A DNA stretch of 64,000 nt, from the NCBI GenBank assembly GCA_949752795.1, contig CATKHW010000008.1:806001-870000 (forward strand). Direction: 5' to 3'. The position numbers and the translations under genes are program-made. Source of the stretch: Hyperoodon ampullatus (Eukaryota > Chordata > Mammalia > Artiodactyla > Ziphiidae). The notes beneath the pieces are model-generated. The model ran no database searches. It was not told the DNA's origin and saw only the letters and a list, made by a program, of their open reading frames with translations. This document shows positions 24,801-37,571 of this stretch, piece by piece; the first letter of the stretch is position 1, and each line of letters opens with the position of its first letter.

Positions 24801-27573
24801 AATGCTCCCTGACACCTGTCTTCACAATTCTGCATGACGTTGTCATCACCATGCTCCATGCCCTTGTCATCACAAGGAGCCATGCCCATTGCCATCACAA
24901 TAATCCATGAAACTTGTCAGACCAAAGCTCCATGCCCCTGTCATCACAATGTTCCATGCAATTGTCATCACAATGATCCATGACTTCAGAAATCAAAATG
25001 CTTCATGACCTTGGTCATCACAATGGTCCATGCCATCGTCATCACAAGGCTCTATGACATTTATCACCACAATGCTCCATGAACTTTTCATCAAAATGCT
25101 TTGTTACACTTGTCATCACAATGCTCCATGCCTTTCTCAGCACAATGCTCCATGAACCTTGTCATCACAATGCTCCAAGCCCTTGTCATCACAATGCTCC
25201 ATTACCTTTGTCATCACAATCCTCCATGACACTTGGAATCACAATGCTCCATGCCATTGTCATCACAATGGGCCATGACTTAGGTCTTCACAATGCTCCC
25301 TGACACCTGTCTTCATAATACTGCATAACATTTTCATCAAAACGCTCCGTGCCATTGTCATCACAATGCGCCATTCCCAATGTTATCACAATAATCAATG
25401 AAACTTGTAAGACCAGTGTTCCATGCCCCTGTCATCACAATGCTCCATGCCCTTGTCATCACAATGCTCCATGACCCCTGCCATCACAATGCTCTGTGAC
25501 TCCAGTCATCACAATGCTTCATGACCTTGGTCATCACAATGCTCCATGCCCTCGTCATCACAAGTCTCTGTGACCTTTGTAACCACAATGCTCCATGAAC
25601 TTTTCATCACAATGCTCTGTGACCCTTGTCATCACAATTCTCTATGCCTTTCTCAGCACAATGCTCCATGACCCTTGTCATCACAATGCTCCATGTGCTT
25701 CTCAGCACAATACTCCATGACCCACGTCATCACAACGCGCCATGTGCCTGTCATCACAATGCTCCACATCCTTTTCATCACAATGCTGCTTAAACCTTGT
25801 CATTATAGCGCTCCATGCACTTCTCATCAAAATGCTCTCTCACCACTGATATCACAATGTTCCATCACTATTCATTCCAATACTCCATCACCCCTGTCAT
25901 CACAATGTTCCATGACCCCTGTCATTAAAATGCTACATGCACTTATCATCACAATGTTCAATGACCCCTGACATCACAATATTCCATAACCCCTGTCATC
26001 AAAATGCTCCATGACACTTTTCATCACAAAGCTCCATGACCCCTGAAATCACAATATTCCATAACCACTGTAATCAAAATGTTCCATGACCCTTTGCAGC
26101 AAATTATTCAATGACCCTGTCATCACAATGCTCCCTGCCCTTCTCATCACAATGCACGTCACCCTTGTCATCAGAATGCTCCATGACATTTGTCATCACA
26201 AAGCTCCATAACCCTTGGCATCACAATGCTCCATGCCATTGTCATCACAATGCTCCATGAACCCTCTCATCACATTGCTCCATGCCGTTGTCATCACAAA
26301 GCTCCATGATGCTTGTCATCACAATTCTCCATGCCCACTCTCATCACAATAATCCATGAAACATTTCAGTCCAATGCTCCATGCCCTTGTCATAACAATG
26401 CTCCATTCCCCCTGTCATAACAATGCTCAATGAAACCTGCCATCACAAGGATCCACAGCCTTGTCATCACAAGACTCCGTGACCCTTTTTATCACAATGC
26501 TCCAAGACCCTGTAATGACAATGCTCCATGCAATTCTCATCAGAAAGCTCCATGACGCATGTCATTAGAATGCTCCATGGACTTCTCATTCACTATGCTC
26601 CATGCCCTTGTCATCACAATGATCCAAGACCCCTGTAATCACAATGCTCCATGCCCCTTTTAATCTCAATGCTCCAAAAACACTGTCATCCCATGCACCA
26701 TGCCCATCATCATAAGGATTCATGCTATTGTCATCACAATGAAATCAATATGCTCCATGACTTCTCTCATCACAATGCTCCAAACACTTGTGATCACAGT
26801 GTTCCATAACACTTGTCATCACAATGCCCCATGACGCTCCTCATCACAGTTAACCATGGTCTTCTCATCACAATGCTCCATGAAGTTTGTCATCACAATG
26901 CTCAATACAATTGTCATCACAATGCTCCCTGACATTTGTCGAGAGTATGCTCCTTTAAACATGCCCTGACAAGGCTCCATGCCTTTTTCATCACAATGAT
27001 TCATGCCCTTTTCATCACAATGCTCAAAGACTCCTGTAATCACAATGCTCCATTCCCCTTTTCATCACAAACATCCATGACACATGTCATCAGAATGCTC
27101 CATGGCCTTGTTATCACAGTGCTCTAAGACCCCTGCCATCCCAATACTCCATGAATATTTTCATCCCAATGCTCCATGATCTTCTCATCACAATGCTCCA
27201 TGATCACTGTCATCACAACGCTCCATGCTCCTTGAAATCAAAATGATCCATGACCTCTGTCATCACAATGCTCCAAACCCTTGTGATCACATTGTTCCAC
27301 AACACTTGTCATCACAACGCTCCATGATGCCTGTCATCACAATACTCCATGCCCGTGTCATCACAATGCTCCATGACCTTTGTTATCACAATGCTCAATA
27401 CACTTGTCATCACAATGCTCCCTGACACTTGGCTTCACAATGCTCCATGCCATTGTCATCACAATGCACCAAGACATATGTCATCACAATGCTCCCTGAC
27501 ACCTGTCTGCACAGTACTACATGACCTTCTCATAACAATGCTGCATGCCCTTGTCATCACAATGCGCCATGCC
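18881..27573. repeat. Minisatellite mosaic region
   Basis: 8.7 kb of the same 24/25-bp units without a clean long period. It is a patchwork of modules seen elsewhere: the CGGTCTTGC-TATCAC module (19548-19775, 21960-22060, 24388-24585), the CCTCCATGACACTTGGTATC module (about 19915, 20920, 21585, 22120, 24705) and the GAAATCAATATGCTCC module (22366, 26742). I see no gene or transposon inserted here. Confidence 0.8.
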
Positions 27574-28186
27574 CACTGTCATCTCAATAATCCATGAAAC
27601 TTGTCAGACCAATGCTCCATGCCCCTGTCATCACAATGCTCCATGCCCTTGTCATCACAATGCTCTGTGATTCCAGTCATCACAATGCTTCATGACCTTT
27701 GGCATCAAAATGTTCCACGCCCTCGTCATCACAGGGCTCTGTGAAATTTGTCACCATAATGCTCCATGAACTTTTCATTCACAATGCTCTGTGACCCTTG
27801 CCATCACAATGCTCCATGCCTTTGTCAGCAGAGTGCTACATGACCCTTGTTATCACAAGGCTCCATGCGCTTGTTATCAAAATTTTCCACAAACTTGTCA
27901 TCAGAATGCTCCATAAAACTTGTCATCACAATGCTCCATGTACTTCTCATCAAAATGCTCTCTCACCACTGATATCAAAATGTTCCATCGCTAGTCATCA
28001 CAATACTCCCTCACCCCTGTCATGACAATGTTCCACGGCCTTGTCATCACAAGGCTCCATGACCCTTGTCATAACAATGCTCCAAGACCCCTGTAATCAC
28101 AATGCTCCGTGCTATTGTCATCACAAAGCTCCATGACACATGTCATTAATCTGCTCCACGGCCTTCTCATCACAATGCTCCATGCC
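27574..28186. repeat. 613-bp tandem duplication, copy 1
   Basis: Runs from CTGTCATCTCAATAATCC to just before the same phrase at 28189. It contains the distinctive GTCAGCAGAGTGCTACATG, TTATCAAAATTTTCCAC and TTCATTCACAATGCTCTG variants. It differs from copy 2 at roughly a dozen or two positions by eye, far fewer than between unrelated parts of the array, so the duplication is fairly recent. Confidence 0.88.
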
Positions 28187-28799
28187 CACTGTCATCTCAA
28201 TAATCCATGAAACTTGTCAGACCAATGCTCCATGCCCTTGTCATCACAATGCTCCATGCCTTTGTCATCACAATGCTCCGTGATTCCAGTCATCACAATG
28301 CTTCATGACCTTTGGCATCAAAATTGTCCATGCCCTCGTCATCACAGGGCTCTGTGAAATTTGTCACCATAATGCTCCATGAACTTTTCATTCACAATGC
28401 TCTGTGACCCTTGCCATCACAATGCTCCATGCCTTTGTCAGCAGAGTGCTCCATGACCCTTGTTATCACAATGCTCCATGCGCTTGTTATCAAAATTTTC
28501 CACAAACTTGTCATCAGAATGCTCCATAAAACTTGTCATCACAATGCTCCATGTACTTCTCATCAAAATGCTCTCTCACCACTGATATCAAAATGTTCCA
28601 TCACTAGTCATCAGAATACTCCCTCACCCCTGTCATGACAATGTTCCACGGCCTTGTCATCACAAGTCTCCATGACCCTTGTCATCAAATGCTCCAAGAC
28701 CCCTGTAATCACAATGCTCCATGCTATTGTCATCACCAAGTTCCATGATGCATGTCATCCATCTGCTCCATGGCCTTCTCATCACAATGCTCCATGCCC
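28187..28799. repeat. 613-bp tandem duplication, copy 2
   Basis: Second copy, in the same order with the same rare variants (GTCAGCAGAGTGCTCCATG at 28438, TTATCAAAATTTTCCAC at 28488). The breakpoint falls in a common unit core (GCTCCATGCCCACTGTCATC), as expected for unequal exchange between neighbouring units. Confidence 0.88.
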
Positions 28800-28879
28800 T
28801 TGTCATCACCATGCTCCAAGACAACTGTAATCAAAATGCTCCATGCCACTTTTCATTCAATGCTCCATGAACACTGTAA

Positions 28880-28930
28880 TCACAATGAACCATTCCAATC
28901 ATCATGGAAACTTATCAATACATAGGTTAT
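28880..28930. other. Minisatellite-to-satellite junction
   Basis: The last minisatellite units (ACTGTAATCACAATGAACC) run into CCAATCATCATGGAAACTTA, where satellite resumes at about 28904, monomer base about +26. The satellite here is core type (AGGAAAGTGTAGG, GTACTAATATC), unlike the edge-type stub on the other side. Satellite bases +26 to +321 are therefore present on both sides of the minisatellite. Confidence 0.85.
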
Positions 28931-30616
28931 AAGATTCCTACTAGTCAGATATATTCCTCTGCGAGAAATATGGGGTTTTGAGTCTATTTCACTGAGGAAA
29001 GTGTAGGTATTGTCTATTCAGTATTTGGTTTTTGGAACGGTAACTGTACTAATATCAAACTCTGGTTTTATGCATCACCCCACCTCTCCTTCCCCGTTAA
29101 GCAGGCACAAGAGTGTTTTCTAAATGTGAGACTCTGTTCTCTTTCCTAACTCAGTTCATGTGTAGCCATGTTTACAGGACCTTCATAAGTGATATCTTAT
29201 GATAAGTTTCTTTTACTGTGTGACTTATTTCATTTAGAATCATCGTACCTGAATCCACTCATTTTGCTGCTACTGGCCTTATAACATTGATTTCATGGCT
29301 GAGGGATATTCCATCGTACGTAAGTAACACAATTTCTTGAACCGTTTTTGTCTTTCCTAGGATATTTAAGGTGTACCCAATTTGAGGTTCTTGTATGCAG
29401 TGCAGCATTAAATTTTGCGGTGGCTCTGTCTTATTGATTTTCAATAATCCCAAGGTATATTCCCTAGACTGGAAGTGCCCTTGGCTCTGTTGTTCTGTTG
29501 TTTCCTTGTTTTAGGGAACACAATGCACTCCTCCAGAGAGGCAGTTGGCAATTTACATCCTGCCCATCAGCATAACTAGGCTCCCTGTTCTCCAGGGCCT
29601 GTCTTGCCTTTCTGGTTTTTACACATTTTGCGGATGTCCCTTTTGACCGGTGGGAAGTGATACTTCACTGTAGTTCAGATTTGCGTTGCCCGCTTGCTTG
29701 CTTGGCCAAAAAGGACGTATGCGTTTTCTCCTTAATATATTCAGGAGAAAACACATATGCCCTTTCTGGCCAAGTGCATCATTGTCGAAGTTGTGCCCCT
29801 CTTCCTGTGCTTTAAAGGTGATTGCAATGTACCTCTTGAAATCTGTTTCCTGCTATTCTGGCTCGCTTTCAAGTCCGCCTCGTTGCATTCCCTCCACAGA
29901 TTTTTGGACGATTGTTGTCCTTTACTTCTCTGACAGTTTGTGCATTGCTGTGCCCCTAAGCTCCATTTTTCAACACGTTTTTTGTGAATTGACCGCAAGT
30001 CCAAATTTTGGTTCAAGACCTATACTGGTTCCCATCTGGTAGCTGAGACTTTGGTTAATTCTTCTTCCTTCCGGGAAATTAGAGTGACATGTGCCCATCC
30101 AAATGCCTAACAGCTACTCTCTCATTGGTTCTCCCTCTTCACTTTCATCCTCTGCCAAATTGGCAACCTGTGCGAACAAGGAGGTTAAAGGGGCTGTCTT
30201 TCCAAGTTGGGAGATTGGTAGTAAATCTATTGGAAAGTCAAACCGGAGCACCAGGAGAGGGATTATTAGTTGAGTTTTAGAAATCTTTCATATTCACAGT
30301 GTGTCCATTCTCTAGGGTTCCCGTACATGTTATTGCTGTAATAATATTCCCTTCAAGCTGGAGAATTGGAACCCTTGGTATGTGGGCCACTCGTTATTGC
30401 TTTAAATGGTCTGCATTTGCTCACCGAATATCAACAATCCTCTCAGTCCCAAGTGTCCAGCCTTTTGCCACATCCAGCTGTCGTTGTAGATATAGTCATT
30501 CCAGGTTTCATCAGAGCCCATGAAGGAATTGTAAAGAATTTCCCTGTTTTTTTGTTTTGTTTTTGAAATTCCTTTTTATAGTGGGTTTGAACTGATTCTC
30601 ACTGCTATGTTTATGC
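28904..30616. repeat. Satellite monomer 2.1 (lacks first 25 bp)
   Basis: Begins inside a monomer at about +26, directly after the minisatellite. Palindrome at 29701-29774 with the CTTAATATATTCAGG centre also seen in monomers 2.8, 2.11 and 2.13. Minus-strand ORF2 trace at 29453-29259. Confidence 0.88.
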
Positions 30617-32357
30617 CAGTCTAGACAAACTTGATTCCCTTACGGAGACATATCTAATACATAGGTTTTAAGATTCTTACCAGTCAGATATATTCCTCTG
30701 CGGGAAATATGGCGTTTTGAGTCCCTTTCACTGAGGAAAGTGTAGGTATTTTCTATTCCGTAGTTGGTTTTTGGAACGGTACCTGTACTAATATCTAACT
30801 CTGGTTTTATGCATCACCCTACCCCTCCTTCACCGTTAAGCAGGCATAAGAGTGTTTTCTAAATGTGAGACTCTGTTCTCTTTCCTAACTCAGTTCATGT
30901 GTAGCCATGTTTACAGGACCTTCATAAGTGATATCTTATGATAAGTTTTTTTTTGTCTGTAACGTATTTCACTTAGAATCATCGTAACTGAATCCACTCA
31001 TTTTGAAACTACTGGCCTTATGACATTGATTTCATGGCTGACTGATATTCCATCGTACATAAGTACCACAATGTCTTGAACCATTTTTGTCTTTCCTGCG
31101 ATATTTAAGGTGTACCCAAGTTGAGGTTCCTGTAAGCAGTGCAGCCCTAAATTTTGGGGTGGCTCTGTCTTATTGATTTTCAGTTTTCCCAAGGTATATT
31201 CCCTATACTGTAATGGCCCTTTGCTCTGTAGCTCTGTTGTTTCCTTGTTTTAGGGAACACAATGCACTCCTCCAGAGAGGCAGTTGGCAATTTACATCAT
31301 TTCCGTCAGCATAACTAGGCTCCCTGTTCTCCAGGGCCTATATTGACTTTCTGGTTTTCACACATTTTGCGGATGTCCCTTTTGACCGGTGGGATGTGAT
31401 ACTTCATTGTAGTGCAGATTTGCATTGCCCGCTTTCTTGCTTGGCCAAAAAGGGCGTATGCATTTTCTCTTGAATATATTCAGGAGAAAACGCATACGCC
31501 CTTTTTAGCCAAGTGCATCATTGTCGAAGTTGTGCCCCTATTCCTGTGCTTTAAAGGCGATTCCAATGTACCTCTTGAAATCTCTTTCCTGCTATTCTGG
31601 CTCGCTTTCAAGTCTCCCTCGTTGCCATCCCTCAACAGATTTTCAGAAGATTGTCGTCTTTTATTACTCTGCCAGTTTGTGCAATGCTGTGCCCCTGAGC
31701 TCCATTTTTCAACTCGTTTCTTGTGAGCTGAGCGCAAGTCCAAAATTTTGGTTCAGGACCTATACTGGTTCCCGGCGGGTGTCTGAGACTTTCGTTAATT
31801 CTTCTTCCTGCCGGGAAATTAAAATGACATGTGCCGTCCAAATGTCTAACAGCTATTCTCTCATTGGTTTTCCCTCTTCCCTTTCATTCTCTACCAAATT
31901 GGCCACCTGTGAGAACCAGGAGCTTAAAGGGGCTGTCTCTCCAAGTTGGGAGATTGATAGTAAAGCAGTTGCAAAGTCAAACCGGAGCACCAGGAGAGGG
32001 ATTATTAGTTGAGTTTTAGAAACCTTTCGTATTCACTGTGTGTCCATTCTCTTCGTCTCCCGTACCTGTTATAGCTGTAGTAATATTGCCTTCATCCTGG
32101 AGAGTTGGGACCATTGGAATGTGTGACTCGCATTGTTGCTTTAAAGAGTCTGCATTTGCTCACCGAATCTCACCAATCCTCTCAGTACCAAGTGTCCAGC
32201 CTATGCCACATCCAGGTGTCATTGTAGATAGGGTCATTCCAGGTTTCATCAGAGCCCCTGAAGGAATTGTAAAGAATTTCCCTGTTTTTTTTTTGTTTTG
32301 TTTTTGAAATTCCTTTTTATAGTGGGTTTCAACTGATACACACTGCCATGTTTATGC
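30617..32357. repeat. Satellite monomer 2.2
   Basis: 1,741 bp. The right half is of the B subtype: TGTGCCGTCCAAATG (one C fewer than most), CTCTACCAAATTGGCCACCTG. The missing base keeps a plus-strand frame open at 31521-32012, which is an accident of the repeat. Palindrome at 31440-31513. Confidence 0.9.
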
Positions 32358-34094
32358 CAGTCTAGACAAACTTGATTCCCTTACAGAGACATATCAATAC
32401 ATAGATTTTAAGATTCTTACCAGTCAGACATATTCCTCTGCGGGAAATGTGGCATTTTGAGTCCCTTTCACTGAGGAAAGTGTAGGTCTTGTTTATTCCG
32501 TATTTGGTTTTTAGAACGGTACCTGTACTAATATCAAACTCTGGTTCTATGCATCAACCCACCTCTCCTTCCCCCATAAGCAGGCACAAGAATGTTTTCT
32601 AAATGTGAGGCTCTGTTCTCTTTCCTAACTCAGTTCATGTGTAGCCATGTTTAGCGGACCTTCATAAGTGATATCTTATGATAAATTTATTTTTCTCTGT
32701 GACTTATTTCACTTAGAATCATCGTACCTGAATCCACTCATTTTGATGCTACTGGCCTTATGACATTGATTTCATGGCTTAGGGATATTACATCGTATGT
32801 AAATACCACAATTTTTTGAACCATTTTTGTCTTTTCTGCATATATAAGGTGTACCCAAGTTGAGGTTCTTGTAAGAAGTGCAGCCCTAAATTTTGAGGTG
32901 GCTCTATCTTATTTCTTTTCAATTTTCCCAAGTTATATTCCCTAGACTGGAAGTGCCGTTGGCTCTGTACCTCGGTTGTTTACTTGTTTTAGGAACACAA
33001 TGCACCCCTCCTGAGAGGCAGTTAGCAATTTATATCCTGCCCATCAGCATAACTAGGCTCCCTGTTCTCCATTGCCTGTCTTGCCTTTCTGGCTTTTACA
33101 CATTTTGCGGATGTCCCTTTTGACCGGTGGGAAATGATACTTCTTTGTAGTGCAGATTTGCATTGCCCGCCTGCTTGCTTGGCCAAAAAGGGCATAAGCG
33201 TTTTCTCCTGAATATATTCAGGTGAAAACGCATACACCCTTTTTGGCCAAGTGCATCATTGTAGAAGTTGTGCCCCTCTTCCTGTGCTTTAAATGTGATT
33301 CCAATGTACCTCTTGAAATCTGTTTCCTGCTATTCTGGCTCGCTTTCAAGTCCGCCTCGTTGCCTTCCCTCAACAGATATTTGGACGATTGTAGTCCTTT
33401 ATTACTTTGCCAGTTTGGGAATTGCTGTGCCCCTGAGCTCCATTTTTTAACTCGTTTTTTGTGAGCTGACCGCAAGTCCAAAATTTTGGTTCAGGACCTA
33501 TACTGGTTCCCGGCGGGTGGCTGAGACTTTGGTTAATTCTTCCTCCTTCCGGGAAATTAGAGTGGCATGTGCCCGTCCAAATGCGTAACAGCTACTCTCT
33601 CATTGGTTCTCCCTCTTCCCTTTCATCCTCTGCCAAATTGGCAACTTCTGCGATAGAGAAGGTCAAAGGGGCTGTCTCTCCAATTTGGGAGATTGATAGT
33701 AAAGCAGTTGGAAATTGAAACCGGAGCACCAGGAGAGGGACTATTAGTTGAGTGTTAGAAACCTTTTGTATTCACACTGTGTCCATTCTCTAGGTTTCCC
33801 GTACATGTTATAGCTGTAGTAATATTCCCTTCATCCTGGAGAGTTGGGACCCTTAGAATGTGTTCCACACATTATTGCTTTAAATGGTCTGCATTTGCTC
33901 ACCAAATCTCACCAATCCTCTCAGTCCCAAGTGTCCAGCCTTATACCACATCCAGCTGTCATTGTAGATAGTGTCATTCCAGGTTTCATCAGAGCCCCTG
34001 AAGGAATTGTAAAGCATTTCCCTGTTTTTTTGTTTTGTTTTTGAAATTCCTTTTTATAGTGGGTTTGAGCTGATTCTCACTGCCATGTTTATGC
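32358..34094. repeat. Satellite monomer 2.3
   Basis: 1,737 bp. Near-twin of monomer 2.6, exactly three monomers (5,214 bp) away: both have CCTGAGAGGCAGTTAGC, TTCTGCATAT and CTTCTGCGATAGAGAAGGTC. Palindrome at 33178-33251 with four mismatches (GGGCATAAGCG left arm, CAGGTGAAAACG right arm). Confidence 0.9.
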
Positions 34095-35833
34095 CAGTCT
34101 AGACACACTTGATTCCCTTATGGAGACTTATCAATACATAGGTTTTAAGATTCTTACTAGTCAGATATATTCCTCTTCGAGAAATATGGGGTTTTGAGTC
34201 CATTTCACTGAGGAAAGTGTAGGTCTTGTCTATTCCGTATTTGGTTTTTGGAACGGTACCTGTACTAATATCAAACTCTGGTTTTATGCATCACCCCGCC
34301 CCTCTTTCCCCCTTAAGCAGGCACAAGAGTGTTTTCTAAATGTGAGACTCTGTTCTCTTTCCTAACTCTGTTCATGTGTAACCATGTTTACAGGACCTTC
34401 ATAAGTCATATCTTATGATAAGATTCTTTTTCTCTGTGACTTATTTCACTTAGAATCATCATACCTGAATCCACTCATTTTGCTGCTACTGGCCTTATAA
34501 TTTTGATTTCCTGCCTGAGGGATATTCCATCGTACATAAGTAACACAATTTCTTGAACCATTTTTGTCTTTCCTATGATATTTAAGGTGTACCCAAGTTG
34601 AGGTTCCTGTAAGTAGTGCAGCACTAAATTTTGCGGTGGCTCTGTCTTATTGATTTTCAGTATTCCCAAGGTATATTCCCTAGACTGGAAATGCCCTTGG
34701 CTCTGTTGCTCTGTTGCTTCCTTGTTTTAGGGAAAACAATGCACTCCTCCAGAGAGGCTGTTGGCAATTTACATCCTGCCCATCAGCATAACTAGGCTCC
34801 CTGTTCTCCAGGGCCTGCCTTGCCTTTCTGGTTTTTACACATTTTGTGGATGTCCCTTTTGACCGGTGGGAAGTGATACTTCATTGTAGTTCAGATTTGC
34901 ATTGCCCGCTTGCTTGCTTGGCCAAAATGGACGTATGTGTTTCCTCCTGAATATATTCAGGAGAAAACACATACGGCATTTCTGACCAAGTGCATCATTG
35001 TTGAAGTTGTGCACCTCTTCCTGTGCTTTAAAGGCGATTCCAATGTACCTCTTGAAATCTGTTTCCTGCTATTCTGGCTCGCTTTCAAGTGCGCCTTGTT
35101 GCTTTCCCTGAACAGATTTTTGGACTATTGTGGTCCTTTACTCCTCTGACTGTTTGTGCATTGCTGTGCCCCTAATCTCCATTTTTCAACTCATTTTTTG
35201 TGAGCTGACAGCAAGACCAAAATTTTGGTTCAAGACCTATACTGCTTCCCGGCGGGTGGCTTAGAATTTGGTTAATTCTTCTTCCTTCCGGGAAATTAGA
35301 GTGACATGTGCCCATCCAAATTCCTAACAGCTACTCTCTCATTGGTTCTCCCGCTTCCCTTTCTTCCTCTGCCAAATTGGCAACCTGTGCGAACCACGAG
35401 GTTAAAGGGGCTGTCTTTCCATGTTGGGAGATTGTTAGTAAATCTGTTGGAAAGTCAAACCTGAGCACCATGAGAGGGATTATTAGTTTTGTTTTAGTAA
35501 TCTTTCATATTCACAGTGTGTCTATTCTCTAGGGTTCCCGTACATTTTATAGGTGTAGTAATATTCCCTTCAACCTGGAGAGTTGGGACCCTTGGAATGT
35601 GTGCCACACATTATTGCTTTAAATGGTCTGCATATGCTCACCGAATCTGACCAATCCTCTCAGTCCCAAGTGTCCAGGGTTAGGCCACATCCAGCTGTGG
35701 TTGTAGATAGGGTTATTCCAGGTTTCATCAGAGCCCTTGAAGGAATTGTAAAGAATTTCCCTGTTTTTGTGTTTTGTTTTTGAAATTCCTTATTATAGTG
35801 GGTTTCAGCGGATTCTCACTGCCATGTTTATGG
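34095..35833. repeat. Satellite monomer 2.4
   Basis: 1,739 bp. Shares the TCCTCTTCGAGAAATATGGG first half with monomers 2.7 and 2.9, and the whole right half (TTAGTTTTGTTTTAGTAATC) with 2.9. Palindrome at 34917-34990, with GACC instead of GGCC at the right end. Confidence 0.9.
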
Positions 35834-37571
35834 CAGTCAAGACACACTTCATTCCCTTACGGAGACATATCAATACATAGGTTTTAAGTTTCTTACTAGT
35901 CAGATATATACCTCTGCGGGAAATATGGGGTTTTGAGTCCCTTTCACTGAGGAAAGTGTAGGTCTTGTCTATTCCGTAGTTGGTTTTTGGAACCGTACCT
36001 GTACTAATATCAAACTCTGGTTTTATGCATCACCCCACCTCTCCTTCCCCCTTAAGCAGGCACAAGAGTGTTTTCTAAATGTGAGGCTCTGTTCTCTTTC
36101 CTAACTCAGTTCATGTGTAGCCATGTTTAGAGGACCTTCATAAGTGATATCTTATGATAAATTTATTTTTCTCTGTGACTATTTTCTCTTAGAATCATCG
36201 TACCTGAATCCACTCATTTTGCTGCTACTGGCCTTATGACATTGATTTCATGGCTGAGGGATATTACACCGTATGTAAATACCACAATTTTTTGAACCAT
36301 TTTTGTCTTTTCTGGGATATTTAATGTTTACCCAAGTTGAGGTTCTTGTAAGCAGTGCAGCCCTAAATTTTGGGGTGGCTCTATCTTATTGATTTTCAGT
36401 TTTCCCAAGGTATATTCCCTAGACTGTAAGTGCCCTTGGCTCTGTAGCTCTGTTGTTTCCTTTTTTTAGGGAACACAATGCACTCCTCCAGAGAGGCAGT
36501 TGGCAATTTACATCCTGCCCATCAGCATAACTAGGCTCCCTGTTCTCCATTGCCAGTCTTGCCTTTCTGGCTTTTACACATTTTGCGGATGTCCTTTTTG
36601 ACCTCCGGCGAAATGATACTTCAATGTAGTTCAGACTTGCATTGCCCGCTTGCTTGTTTGGCCACAAAGGCCTTATGCGTTTCCTCCTGATTATATTCAG
36701 GAGGAAACACATACGCCCTTTTTGGCCAAGTGCATCATTGTCGAAGTTGTGCCCCTCTTCCTGTGCTTTAAAGGCGATTCCTATGTACCTCTTGAAATCT
36801 GTTTCCTGCTATTCTGGCTCCCTTTGAAGTCTGCCTCGTTGCCTTCCCTCAACAGATTTTTGGACGATTGTTGTCCTTTATTACTCTGCCAGTTTGTGCA
36901 TTGTTGTGCCCCTGAGCTCCATTTTTCAACTCTTTTTTTGTGAGCTGACCGCAAGTCCAAAATTTTGGTTCAGGACCTATAATGGTTCCCGGTGGGTGTC
37001 TGAGACTTTACTTAATTCTTCTTCCTGCCGGAAAATTAGAATGACTTGTGCCGTCCATATGCCTTACAGCTACTCTCTCATTGGTTCTCCCTCTTCCCTT
37101 TCATTCTATACCAAATTGGCCACCTGTGCGAACCAGGAGGTTAAATGGGCGGTGTCTATAAGTTGGGAGATTGATAGTATAGCAGTTGGAAAATCAAACC
37201 GGAGCACCAGGAGAGGGATTATTAGTTGAGTTTTAGAAACCTTTCGTATTCACAGTGTGTCCATTCTCTAGGTTTCCCATACATGTTATAGCTGTAGTAA
37301 TATTCCCTTCCTCCTGTATAGTTGGGACCCTTGGAATGTGTGCCATGCATTATTGCTTTAAAGGGTCTGCATTTGCTCACCGAATCCCACCAATCCTCTC
37401 AGTCCCAAGTTTCCAGCCTTATGCCCCATCCAGCTGTCATTTTAGATAGGGTCATTCCAGGTTTCATCAGAGCCCCTGAAGGATTGTAAAGAATTTCCCT
37501 GTTTTTTTGTTTTCTTTTGGAAATTCGTTTTTATAATGGGTTTTAGCTGATTCTCACTGCCATGTTTATGC
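35834..37571. repeat. Satellite monomer 2.5
   Basis: 1,738 bp. The first 100 bp (GTCAAGACACACTTCATT, AGATATATACC) are shared with monomers 2.10, 2.14 and 2.16. The middle, including CACCGTATGTAAATACC and the unusual palindrome, matches 2.12. The right half is B subtype (GCGGTGTCTATAAG), like 2.11. A clear three-part mosaic. Palindrome at 36657-36730. Confidence 0.9.
36657..36730. repeat. Palindrome with matched arm change, monomer 2.5
   Basis: Inner arms read GTTTCCTCCTGA / TCAGGAGGAAAC, where the common form has GTTTTCTCCTGA / TCAGGAGAAAAC: a T-to-C change on the left is matched by A-to-G on the right. Outer left arm is diverged (CACAAAGGCCTTATG). Same form as in monomer 2.12, so the pair reflects one event that then spread. 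Confidence 0.85.

Larger units (their letters stand above)
9212..28903. repeat. 24/25-bp minisatellite array 1
   Basis: 19.7 kb of tandem units with the consensus TGTCATCACAATGCTCCATG followed by a variable tail, mostly CCCT, ACCCT, ACCCCT or ACACT. The 17-bp core CATCACAATGCTCCATG is conserved; the 7-8-bp tail varies in sequence and length, giving 24- and 25-bp units (about 800 copies by length). The plus strand is strongly C-rich and G-poor (9 C and 3 G in a 24-bp unit). Common core variants are CAGCACAATG, CAGACCAATG, ATTATCCATGG and CTCCGTGAC. Stop codons are rare in the plus-strand frames, so long spurious ORFs appear; because 25 is not a multiple of 3 the frame rotates through the unit. 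No transposon, spacer or gene is seen. I do not recognise the family. Confidence 0.93.

Noticed and set aside
9212..28903. Regular short repeats resembling a CRISPR array
   Set aside because: Units are directly tandem with no unique spacers, the unit varies continuously, there are no cas genes, and the surroundings are mammalian L1 and satellite.
9212..28903. Minisatellite as a simple insertion of a mobile element into one satellite monomer
   Set aside because: No terminal inverted repeats or short target duplication; the flanks overlap by about 296 bp and belong to different satellite types, which fits recombination better.
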